A stretch of DNA of 5,585 nucleotides from Oligoflexales bacterium (lineage in GTDB: Bacteria; Bdellovibrionota_B; Oligoflexia; Oligoflexales; CACXFL01): assembly GCA_028282865.1 (NCBI GenBank), contig JANQHA010000050.1:1-5585 (forward strand). The letters run 5' to 3'. This document shows positions 1 to 5,584 of this stretch, in pieces (positions within the stretch are counted from its first letter, which is position 1; every line of letters starts with the position of its first letter). The notes under the pieces are model-generated. The model saw nothing but the letters and a program-made list of their open reading frames with translations, ran no database searches and was not told the origin of the DNA. The position numbers and the translations under genes are program-made.

Positions 1-169
1 CTTTATGACCTCGAAATTGAATAGATTGAATTGCTCCGAAAGTATGCTTAGTAACTTCTCGGCTTGTCAATATAGCTTTAATCTTACCTTTACTTATAAC
101 ATATGGAGATACTCCAAATGCTGAAAATGAATAAAAAATAAAATACAAAGATGTTATGATCAATTTCAT
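1..169 (-). CDS. Exported protein of unknown function, N-terminal part only (runs off the left edge)
   Basis: An uninterrupted reading frame starts at the ATG complementary to 167-169 and stays open to base 1, giving 56 codons. It begins MKLIITSLYF and continues with a hydrophobic, aromatic-rich stretch to about residue 17, then AFG/VS. This is a typical Sec signal peptide with cleavage likely after residue 17 or 19. The mature start (SPYVISKGKI, then a Lys/Thr-rich stretch) matches no family I recognise. An AGGA ribosome site lies 9 bases upstream of the ATG (179-182), which supports this start. The gene lies 101 bp beyond the stop of the exported-protein gene at 271-1062, on the same strand, with a strong hairpin between them. 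It may therefore have its own promoter, but I see no convincing one. The C-terminus and full length are unknown. Signal peptide plus ribosome site make a real gene likely. Confidence 0.68.
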   Translation of the reverse strand, partial: MKLIITSLYFIFYSFSAFGVSPYVISKGKIKAILTSREVTKHTFGAIQSIQFRGHK

Positions 170-178
170 TTCTCTTTT

Positions 179-182
179 TCCT
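179..182 (-). promoter_or_regulatory. Ribosome binding site of the left-edge exported protein
   Basis: On the minus strand AGGA lies here, followed by an A/G-rich run (AAAAGAGAA) and then the ATG at 169-167, with 9 bases between. It decides the start of the partial gene at 1-169, because no other in-frame ATG precedes the signal peptide core. Confidence 0.55.
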
Positions 183-225
183 GTGTGAACTGTTTAGAAA
201 GTTAAACTATTAAAGATTGATAAGA

Positions 226-253
226 TGACACTCATTCTCAAATATGAGTGTCA
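226..253 (-). terminator. Strong hairpin downstream of the 263-aa exported protein gene, probable transcription terminator
   Basis: TGACACTCAT at 226-235 and ATGAGTGTCA at 244-253 are perfect 10-bp reverse complements around an 8-base loop. On the minus strand the hairpin begins 17 bases after the TAG stop at 271-273. It is followed by a T-rich but interrupted tract (TCTTATCAATCTTT), so intrinsic termination would be moderate rather than classic. Read on the plus strand it is followed by CCGCTGCC, with no T tract. It could also act as an mRNA 3'-end stabiliser or a protein-binding site. Confidence 0.55.
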
Positions 254-270
254 CCGCTGCCAATAAACAC

Positions 271-1062
271 CTATTCATCTAGTTTTTTGCAATTGCCTGT
301 TTGTGTTTCACCAAACTTTGTCACTAACGAAACTCTTCCAATTGAAGAGATACCTTCAAAAGTTAATTTACGAATAATATCTAAACCATTTTTTCCGGGT
401 TTATAGTCATCGACCACGATAACTGACGGAGATGCCGCATTTTCGAAATCTATGATGTTGTAATCTTGAGCCTTTAGAAGATCTTCTGGAAAATTAGCTA
501 CTCGGTTTTCGCTAGGTGTAGCAATCGCTACTCGAAGCCATTTTCTTTCGGATGCGGAGTCTCTATGCGGAGATCCCCATGCGACATAATTTCTGTAGTC
601 ATCTCGAGTAGAGACAAAAATCGAATAATCTTTTGTATTGCACCTATATCTTTTTGCTGTCTTTGCAATGACCGTATAACGGTCCCCTAAAAGCTTAAAC
701 TTAATAGGAATACTATTTATCTCAAAACTACATGTGTGTGCACTTAATTTAACTTTTGACATTTGAGGGTCACAGGGAAGTTTTTTTGGTGTAGGCGCGA
801 CAATTCTTGCATTGATATGATGTCCGTCACTATCGGTATATACGACCCCTATATTCTCGTGGCAGGAATAGACATCTAAAGAAATTGTGGCACCAGGACA
901 CAAAACACGTCCAGGTGATACAAAATCAACCTCTAAGCTACCTGGATCAAAATACGCAGTTTCAAGCCTCGGTAGCGCCTTAGCTTCGAAGGAAAACGAT
1001 TGTGATGTGTAGCAAACGAATGATATTAATGCGTAAGTAAGTGTTAAAATCTTTGGTTTCAT
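271..1062 (-). CDS. Exported cysteine-rich protein of unknown function (263 aa)
   Basis: I do not recognise this family. The N-terminus (MKPKILTLTY, then hydrophobic to about residue 23) reads as a Sec signal peptide with cleavage near S22-F-S24/F25. The mature part has six cysteines (55, 67, 97, 111, 141, 258), an even number consistent with three disulphides in the periplasm or outside the cell. Residues 30-150 look beta-rich. Residues 176-250 resemble the central part of a receiver domain: VIVVD ending at D218, P222, G226 and T248, but without the acidic pair and the catalytic lysine. A purine-rich site (AAGGGGAATTAAA) precedes the ATG, with GGGG 7 bases away, fixing the start. The gene is divergent from the TIGR02147 gene across a 189-bp spacer that holds an inverted repeat, so shared regulation is possible. 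A hairpin follows the stop. The frame is intact and the base composition is AT-rich. Confidence 0.82.
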   Translation of the reverse strand: MKPKILTLTYALISFVCYTSQSFSFEAKALPRLETAYFDPGSLEVDFVSPGRVLCPGATISLDVYSCHENIGVVYTDSDGHHINARIVAPTPKKLPCDPQMSKVKLSAHTCSFEINSIPIKFKLLGDRYTVIAKTAKRYRCNTKDYSIFVSTRDDYRNYVAWGSPHRDSASERKWLRVAIATPSENRVANFPEDLLKAQDYNIIDFENAASPSVIVVDDYKPGKNGLDIIRKLTFEGISSIGRVSLVTKFGETQTGNCKKLDE

Positions 1063-1089
1063 TTTAATTCCCCTTTCTTGACCGCCGCC

Positions 1090-1118
1090 AATATATGGCT
1101 ATGGTCAGTTAGTGTAAG
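1090..1118 (-). promoter_or_regulatory. Possible promoter of the 263-aa exported protein gene
   Basis: On the minus strand CTTACA (1118-1113, 4 of 6 to the -35 consensus) is 17 bp from TATATT (1095-1090, 5 of 6 to the -10 consensus). The transcript would start about 20 bases before the ATG at 1062, leaving just room for the GGGG ribosome site. The -35 match is weak, so this is a guess from spacing and the -10 box. A second TTGACA for the minus strand lies at 1198-1193 inside the palindrome, but it has no good -10 box at the right distance. Confidence 0.3.
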
Positions 1119-1189
1119 CTCCTTAAATTTTTGCGCGCACCAGATATCTAGCACGGTTTGAGTCATTGCCGAACTACTTTTGAAACAAT

Positions 1190-1211
1190 CTGTGTCAAAA
1201 TCTTGACACAG
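1190..1211. promoter_or_regulatory. Perfect inverted repeat, candidate operator
   Basis: CTGTGTCAA (1190-1198) and TTGACACAG (1203-1211) are exact reverse complements with a 4-bp centre (AATC). The dyad centre-to-centre spacing is 13 bp, a little over one helical turn, as expected for a dimeric helix-turn-helix protein. The right arm contains the -35 hexamer of the promoter of the downstream TIGR02147 gene, so binding would block RNA polymerase. The likeliest ligand is the TIGR02147 protein itself, whose gene starts 40 bp downstream; that is inference. A hairpin in RNA is unlikely to be the role, because the repeat lies upstream of the predicted transcript start. Confidence 0.6.
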
Positions 1212-1229
1212 TTCTAAAAATATTATAAT
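1203..1229 (+). promoter_or_regulatory. Probable sigma-70-type promoter of the TIGR02147/exported-protein operon
   Basis: A perfect TTGACA (1203-1208) and a perfect TATAAT (1224-1229) are present, but only 15 bp apart, shorter than the usual 17. Such a tight spacer weakens a consensus promoter and often goes with activator or repressor control that twists the DNA. Transcription would start near 1236, giving a leader of about 16 bases with a GGAG ribosome site at 1244-1247, 4 bases from the ATG. The -35 box sits in the right arm of the inverted repeat at 1190-1211. Confidence 0.55.
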
Positions 1230-1251
1230 CGACTCTTCTATTTGGAGATTT

Positions 1252-2082
1252 ATGAGTCAGATTGGCCAAAATTTATTGCGATCGTACCTTTTTCGGGAGC
1301 TTAAGTTGCGAAAGACGAAGAATGGTCTGTATTCTTTGAGAGCTTTTAGTCGCGATTTAGATGAGAGCCCATCTGCAATAAGCCAAATTATCAATGGCAA
1401 GCGAATTGTCTCAAGGAAAAAGGCTTTGCTATTAGCTCGCAAGTTAACTTTATCTCCGCAAAAATATCGTGAGCTAGAAAAAACCTTTGATAAGAAAGAT
1501 AAGACAACGTCTGAATTAAGAAATAGTGAGCAGTCGCGATTAGATTATCAGCGAAGACGAATCGAAGATTTGCAATTTGAAGTCGTTTCAGATTGGGTCT
1601 ATTTTGCAGTTTTAAGTCTTGCGGAAACTGATGGTTTCGTAGGAACTGAAAAGTGGGTTGCGAATAGGCTTGGTATATCAATCTCAAAAGCACTAAAAGC
1701 ACTTGAAACACTTGCAGAATTAAAGTTGATGGATAAAAAGGGCGACAAATATAGTTTTGCAGGAGAGAATATATGTACTACCGATGGTGTACCAAATGCC
1801 GCTCTCAGGAGTCGTCACGAATCGAATCTAAATGATGCACGAACTGCTTTATACCGGTTTCCTACAGAGCTTCGCGATTTTACTTTTATCACGCTTCCAA
1901 TCAATGCAAAACGCATCTCTAAAGCAAAAGAGTTAATTCGAAAGTTTCAGAACGATTTTTGTGAGGAAATGTCTACTACTTCATGCCATGAGGTTTATGA
2001 AATGGCCATACAGCTTTTTCCTAGATCGGTTTTGCAGCCAAATAATATCAGTACCATAGTTCATGAAAGCGAGGGTTTATGA
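1252..2082 (+). CDS. TIGR02147/DUF4423 family protein, probable DNA-binding regulator
   Basis: The 276-residue length and layout match the TIGR02147 family. Residues 28-65 (SLRAFSRDLDESPSAISQII, then NGKR and a Leu/Ala-rich helix) are an XRE-like helix-turn-helix. A charged linker covers 75-108. DWVYFAVLSL (114-123) is the hallmark start of the DUF4423 part. Residues 124-170 form a winged-helix-like segment (WVANRLGIS, then LETLAELKLM). Residues 187-258 carry the family's C-terminal pattern: HESNLNDARTAL, YRFPTELRDFTFITLPI, KAKELIRKF and VYEMAIQLFP. The family's biochemical role is not established to my knowledge; regulation is inferred from the helix-turn-helix. GGAG lies 4 bases before the ATG. 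The TGA stop overlaps the next gene's start in ATGA, so it probably controls or supports that exported protein. The palindrome at 1190-1211 suggests self-regulation. There is no signal peptide, so it should be cytoplasmic. Confidence 0.88.
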   Translation: MSQIGQNLLRSYLFRELKLRKTKNGLYSLRAFSRDLDESPSAISQIINGKRIVSRKKALLLARKLTLSPQKYRELEKTFDKKDKTTSELRNSEQSRLDYQRRRIEDLQFEVVSDWVYFAVLSLAETDGFVGTEKWVANRLGISISKALKALETLAELKLMDKKGDKYSFAGENICTTDGVPNAALRSRHESNLNDARTALYRFPTELRDFTFITLPINAKRISKAKELIRKFQNDFCEEMSTTSCHEVYEMAIQLFPRSVLQPNNISTIVHESEGL

Positions 2083-3257
2083 GAAAACATTTACCGAGGT
2101 TGGCGATCTTAATGATTGCATTATTCCACTGTTCGTACTCTGTTAGTCAAGAAATGACCCTCGGAGGTAACGCTGGAGGGAATGGTGGTGACTTTGAAGG
2201 AGCGTTGGTACAAGCTGGTCTTCACCAAAAGATTCTCCCGGACAATAGCTTCTCACAAGATGCTATCCATCGTTTTAAGGTCGAGTTCTGGACCAGTGCA
2301 GTTGAGGGGTTATTTGCCCTATTGATTCTTAGCGATGCTGGCTACGAGTTTTCGACTAATGAAAGTACACTAGTCAATATTGATCATGATTTAGCCTATC
2401 GTTATCTAAAAGCACTTGAAGGTCTCATGGGACCTAATCGCTTCTCTTTAGACAATACCCTGACAAGTAATGGGCGGGTGTCGACTGCAAAAAACTTTAT
2501 CGAAGAAAGACGGGTGGTATTAAACCCTTCTCGCTGGGCTACGATAGGTTATCGGTACAAGGCATCTTATGCGCGCAAGCTGAAAGCTGCCATCGCGGTA
2601 CATGAAGTTCTCACTTTGATGCAAAAACCACTTGAAAGTAGTAATAATTATCCGATATCAATCGCTTTGGTTGAATTTGAAGAAAACTACAAGTCAATCA
2701 AGTCAAGCAGTCCTGTATTCCCTAAAGTCGGTTCACAAATCGCACTTGAGTTCGATAAAGATGATAGTATTATTTCTGATAACTGGAACTCTGGTCGTTT
2801 CGTTGTTCGCTTCAATACCGCGGCTTACCACAAGTTAGAGCGTGGGCTTTTAGACCTAAGGTCTCCTGCTGTCTACTTTTCTGGACTAAATAGACTTTCC
2901 TTTGAACAAATGAGCTTCGTAGGTGATGTCGCAGTTAGAGCAGCTATTCGTTTAAAAAGCCTCGCTGAACTTATTGATGCCAACAAAAGTAGGGATCCGG
3001 GCCTGTTATTTGGTGCAAAGCTGTACAGTTTTATCTTTTCTTCGATAATGACGGAGCTAGCAACTGTAGGTGATAGCTTTGAGTATGGTGCTCATATAGG
3101 GGTTCTTACTCCGCATATTTACAGTAAAATAGGGTATGGTGATTTAAATAAATTTTTGAACTTTGAATACAATCGCGGTCGGTTCTTTCATATGAAGAAA
3201 AATTTTTTTCTGAATGCCTTCGAATTGGGGGGCAACAATAAAGTTGGGGCGAATTGA
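2079..3257 (+). CDS. Exported protein of unknown function, translationally coupled to the TIGR02147 gene (392 aa)
   Basis: The N-terminus (MRKHLPRLAILMIALFHCSY) is a basic plus hydrophobic Sec signal peptide with a likely SPase I site at S21-V-S23/Q24. C18 has no proper lipobox (LFHC), so a lipoprotein is unlikely. The mature protein opens with a Gly/Asn-rich segment (LGGNAGGNGGDF, 28-39), which I associate with exported proteins of Bdellovibrionota. A helical part follows, with a conserved-looking AIAVHEVLTLM at 171-181 then NNYPIS (189-194). The HE pair recalls a metal site but lacks the second His of HExxH. Residues 215-250 look beta-rich and 270-330 helical. No catalytic family is recognisable. 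The start ATG overlaps the upstream TGA (ATGA), and GAGG lies 4 bases before it, inside the preceding gene. This implies coupled translation. The stop is 7 bp from the stop of the convergent ribE. Confidence 0.84.
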   Translation: MRKHLPRLAILMIALFHCSYSVSQEMTLGGNAGGNGGDFEGALVQAGLHQKILPDNSFSQDAIHRFKVEFWTSAVEGLFALLILSDAGYEFSTNESTLVNIDHDLAYRYLKALEGLMGPNRFSLDNTLTSNGRVSTAKNFIEERRVVLNPSRWATIGYRYKASYARKLKAAIAVHEVLTLMQKPLESSNNYPISIALVEFEENYKSIKSSSPVFPKVGSQIALEFDKDDSIISDNWNSGRFVVRFNTAAYHKLERGLLDLRSPAVYFSGLNRLSFEQMSFVGDVAVRAAIRLKSLAELIDANKSRDPGLLFGAKLYSFIFSSIMTELATVGDSFEYGAHIGVLTPHIYSKIGYGDLNKFLNFEYNRGRFFHMKKNFFLNAFELGGNNKVGAN

Positions 3258-3272
3258 TGATAGATTAGCCCC
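3246..3272. terminator. Hairpin covering both convergent stop codons, possible bidirectional terminator
   Basis: GGGGC (3246-3250) pairs with GCCCC (3268-3272). Inside, after one G/A mismatch, AAT (3252-3254) pairs with ATT (3264-3266), leaving a 9-base loop. The structure spans the TGA of the exported-protein gene (3255-3257) and the TAA of ribE (3265-3267). Neither strand has a clear T tract after the stem, so classical intrinsic termination in either direction is doubtful. It is the only candidate near the junction. Confidence 0.3.
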
Positions 3273-3876
3273 GCTCATGCATCCGAACCGCAAACTTAGC
3301 CATCATATCAACCTCTAGGTTAAAGCACCATCCGGGCTCTAAAGAATCTAAAGTAGTTTTAGCCATTGTGGTGGGAATAATAGTTAGGCAAATGATTGAT
3401 TCTTTTTCAAAATCAGTTAACTCATTGATAGTGAGACTAATCCCATCAATACAAACCGAGCCTTTGGTCACCAAGTATTTTGATAAATTTTTAGGACACG
3501 CTACCTTAAGTTCTAATCCATTGTCATTGGTGACGGATTTTTCACGTAACTCAGCCAGTCCATCGATATGCCCAGATACCAAGTGACCACCTAAACGATC
3601 ACCAAGGCTAAGGGCCCATTCGAGGTTAACCGAAGAGCCGGCTGATAACTTTCCGAGGTTAGTGCATCGAAGGGTTTCCTTAGAAACATCAAAGCTTAGG
3701 TGACCTTCTTCGATGGTACTCACTGTCAAGCAACATCCGTTCACAGCAATGCTATCACCGAGGTTAGATTTAGGAAAATTATCAACGAAAGGAAATGATA
3801 TGGTTAGGCCAGATTGATCGGAAGATTTTTTAACAGCAGAAATATTTACCGTATGCTGTACCAATCCAGTAAACAT
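3265..3876 (-). CDS. ribE: Riboflavin synthase, alpha chain
   Basis: Riboflavin synthase dismutates two 6,7-dimethyl-8-ribityllumazines into riboflavin and 5-amino-6-ribitylaminouracil in the cytoplasm, the last step of riboflavin synthesis. The 203 residues match the usual 200-220 and the two-barrel layout. Barrel 1 has the diagnostic start MFTGLV (1-6), GDSIAVNGCCLTV (40-52, with C47 and C48) and GDRLGGHLVSGHIDG (92-106). Barrel 2 repeats the pattern with KGSVCIDGISLTIN (138-151), IIPTTMAKTTL (166-176) and NLEVDMMAKF (186-195). Residue T169 sits where I more often recall His (IPHT), and W87 where Arg is common; neither should abolish the fold. The ATG lies 2 bp after the nrdR stop with only a weak ribosome site, so translation is probably coupled. 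It ends the glyA-nrdR-ribE operon; no other rib gene follows. Confidence 0.95.
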   Translation of the reverse strand: MFTGLVQHTVNISAVKKSSDQSGLTISFPFVDNFPKSNLGDSIAVNGCCLTVSTIEEGHLSFDVSKETLRCTNLGKLSAGSSVNLEWALSLGDRLGGHLVSGHIDGLAELREKSVTNDNGLELKVACPKNLSKYLVTKGSVCIDGISLTINELTDFEKESIICLTIIPTTMAKTTLDSLEPGWCFNLEVDMMAKFAVRMHERG

Positions 3877-3878
3877 GA

Positions 3879-4328
3879 TTAACGTCTGAGATCTTCGAGT
3901 TCCTGACGAAACTCGTCTGGGTCTTTGAAATCTTTATAGATCGAAGCAAACCGCACGTAAGCGACATGATCGATAGCTTTGAGGTGGTCGATAGTCAGAT
4001 CACCAATCTCGCGGCTGGTAATAACCCGCTCACCACGCTCAAGTAGTGAACGCTCAATCTTAGCTACCATCGCATCGATATCTCCGACAGATACTGGGCG
4101 TTTAATACAGGCGGCTTCGATAGCTTTAGCGATCTTCTTTCTTGAAAACGCTTCGAAGCTGTCGTCTTTTTTCTCGACTTGCATCTGCAGCTCTTCTTCT
4201 TTTTCATAAGTCGTATACCGGTAACCACATGATACGCAAGAACGACGGCGGCGAACACTCCGGCCCTCTTGGCTGACACGGCTTTCAAGCACTTTGGTAT
4301 CATCATTTAGACACTTAGGGCACTTCAC
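3879..4328 (-). CDS. nrdR: Transcriptional repressor NrdR
   Basis: NrdR is a zinc- and ATP/dATP-binding repressor of ribonucleotide reductase genes. It binds paired NrdR boxes in their promoters. The 149 residues match the family length. The N-terminal zinc ribbon has C3-x2-C6 and C31-x2-C34, with the basic RRRR at 26-29 before the second pair and GYRYTTYE at 35-42. The ATP-cone covers about 50-140: EAFSRKKI (59-66), ACIKRPVS (73-80), [13 protein letters not shown] (108-120) and the signature [13 protein letters not shown] (122-134). The start is GTG (complement of 4326-4328), sharing 4 bp with the glyA stop, and GGAG lies 6 bases upstream. No complete NrdR box is evident in this window, so its targets are elsewhere. 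Its place between glyA and rib genes is a familiar proteobacterial arrangement. Confidence 0.96.
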   Translation of the reverse strand: MKCPKCLNDDTKVLESRVSQEGRSVRRRRSCVSCGYRYTTYEKEEELQMQVEKKDDSFEAFSRKKIAKAIEAACIKRPVSVGDIDAMVAKIERSLLERGERVITSREIGDLTIDHLKAIDHVAYVRFASIYKDFKDPDEFRQELEDLRR

Positions 4329-5584
4329 GACTGGCTCCAGTTAGGATAAAGTGGAAATCGCTTTGCAAGGCTCACGACCTGACCTCGAATGTCTGCTAAA
4401 CAACCATCGTTATCAATGTGGTTAAAAGTTTGCTGGATAAATTCTGCAATCTCGACCATCTCACTGGCTCCGAGACCCCGGGTCGTTACAGCTGGGGTTC
4501 CCAACCGAACACCACTAGTCACAAAAGGACTACGTTTCTCTTTAGGCACCGTATTTTTATTCACGGTGATTTCTACTTTACCTAAGGCTTCTTCCAGGTC
4601 TTTACCACTGACCTCAGTGCCAGATAGGTTCATCAAAACTAGGTGATTGTCAGTGCCTCCAGAAACCAGCTTAAAGCCACGCTTAACTAACTCTTCTCCA
4701 AGTGCCGCTGCATTTGAAATAACGGCACTTTGATAATCTTTAAACTCAGGTTCGGCAGCTTCTCTAAAGCAAACCGCTTTTGCCGCAATCACGTGTTCTA
4801 ACGGCCCACCTTGGGTTCCGGGAAACACAGCTTTGTTAATATTGATACTTTCATCGTTCCACATAATCAGCCCGCCTCTTGGACCGCGCAGAGTTTTATG
4901 GGTGGTGGTTGTTACGACGTGGGCATGGGGAACTGGGCTAGAGTGGAGCCCGGCTGCCACTAGTCCAGCGATGTGAGCCATATCGACCAGTAGATAGGCA
5001 CCGACTAAATCAGCAATTTCTCTAAACCGTTTAAAGTCAATTTCACGGGCATAAGCACTTGCACCAGCTATGATCAGCTTTGGCTTTAGTTCCTTTGCCT
5101 GAGACTCGATAGCCTCGTAATCTAGCCGTTCGGTCTCATCATTGAGCCGGTAGAAATGAGACTGATACAAAGTCCCTGAGAAATTAACTTTAGCCCCATG
5201 GGTTAAATGACCACCGTGAGACAAGTCCATCCCTAATACTATATCTCCTGGCTGACAAAGAGCCAGAAAAGCAGCTGCATTTGCCTGAGCCCCGCTATGT
5301 GGCTGCACATTGACAAACTTAGCGCCAAAAAGTGCCTTAGCGCGGTCAATAGCGATCTGCTCAAGCTTGTCGACTTCTATGCAACCGCCATAATAGCGTT
5401 TGCCCGGAAGCCCCTCAGCATATTTATTTGTAAGTGGCGTTCCCATGGCCGCCATCACTGCGGGTGAGGTAAAATTCTCAGAAGCTATTAACTCCAGCCC
5501 CTCCTGCTGGCGATGAAGCTCCGACTCAACCAAGTCAAAGATCGCCTTATCTTGCTCGCGTAGAAGATCCCATGGCCTAGTCAT
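4325..5584 (-). CDS. glyA: Serine hydroxymethyltransferase
   Basis: GlyA is a PLP enzyme that converts serine and tetrahydrofolate to glycine and 5,10-methylene-tetrahydrofolate, the main source of one-carbon units, in the cytoplasm. The 419 residues match the usual 415-420, and all core motifs are present. These are LIASENF (32-38), [14 protein letters not shown] (54-67), QPHSGAQAN (94-102), HGGHLTHG (123-130), [10 protein letters not shown] (199-208) with PLP-ring D201 and H204, the Schiff-base TTTTHK with K230, GTQGGP (256-261) and SGVRLGTPA (357-365) with carboxylate-binding R360. L59 stands where Tyr is common (EGYPG); the catalytic Y55, E57 and Y65 are kept. The ATG is at 5584-5582, one base from the window edge, so the promoter and ribosome site are not visible. 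It heads the visible part of the operon; its TGA overlaps the nrdR start. Confidence 0.97.
   Translation of the reverse strand: MTRPWDLLREQDKAIFDLVESELHRQQEGLELIASENFTSPAVMAAMGTPLTNKYAEGLPGKRYYGGCIEVDKLEQIAIDRAKALFGAKFVNVQPHSGAQANAAAFLALCQPGDIVLGMDLSHGGHLTHGAKVNFSGTLYQSHFYRLNDETERLDYEAIESQAKELKPKLIIAGASAYAREIDFKRFREIADLVGAYLLVDMAHIAGLVAAGLHSSPVPHAHVVTTTTHKTLRGPRGGLIMWNDESININKAVFPGTQGGPLEHVIAAKAVCFREAAEPEFKDYQSAVISNAAALGEELVKRGFKLVSGGTDNHLVLMNLSGTEVSGKDLEEALGKVEITVNKNTVPKEKRSPFVTSGVRLGTPAVTTRGLGASEMVEIAEFIQQTFNHIDNDGCLADIRGQVVSLAKRFPLYPNWSQS
4335..4338 (-). promoter_or_regulatory. Ribosome binding site deciding the GTG start of nrdR
   Basis: GGAG on the minus strand lies within the last codons of glyA, 6 bases before the GTG at 4328-4326. 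This spacing is ideal. The zinc-ribbon start (MKCPKC) right after the GTG is where NrdR proteins begin, so the non-ATG start is well supported. It also gives nrdR its own initiation beside coupling to glyA. Confidence 0.7.

Noticed and set aside
192..207. Small inverted repeat GTTTA/TAAAC near the left-edge gene
   Set aside because: Only 5-bp AT-rich arms with a 6-base spacer; expected by chance in this composition.
1132..1149. Short palindromes TGCGCGCA and AGATATCT in the divergent spacer
   Set aside because: Each is only 8 bp without extension; not distinguishable from chance next to the much longer dyad at 1190-1211.
1391..1711. Open frame of 106 codons on the minus strand inside the TIGR02147 gene
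   Set aside because: It lies wholly antisense to a gene with clear family motifs, has no recognisable domain and no good ribosome site; it is a frame shadow.
2079..2140. Cys18 in the signal peptide of the 392-aa protein as a lipoprotein attachment site
   Set aside because: The preceding residues are LFH, with His at -1 and no small residue, so it is not a lipobox; a plain SPase I site after S23 fits better.
2601..2612. HEVLT as a zinc-protease HExxH motif
   Set aside because: The fifth position is Thr, not His, and no further ligand pattern is visible; at most a degenerate metal site.
3203..3209. Run of seven T after five A as a programmed frameshift site or terminator
   Set aside because: The reading frame continues in frame (KKNFFLNAF) to a stop 48 bases on, and there is no stem just before the run.
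3979..4209. Plus-strand open frame opposite nrdR (and similar ones opposite ribE and glyA)
   Set aside because: The proteins are low-complexity Ser/Arg-rich strings produced by reading conserved genes backwards; no start signals support them.
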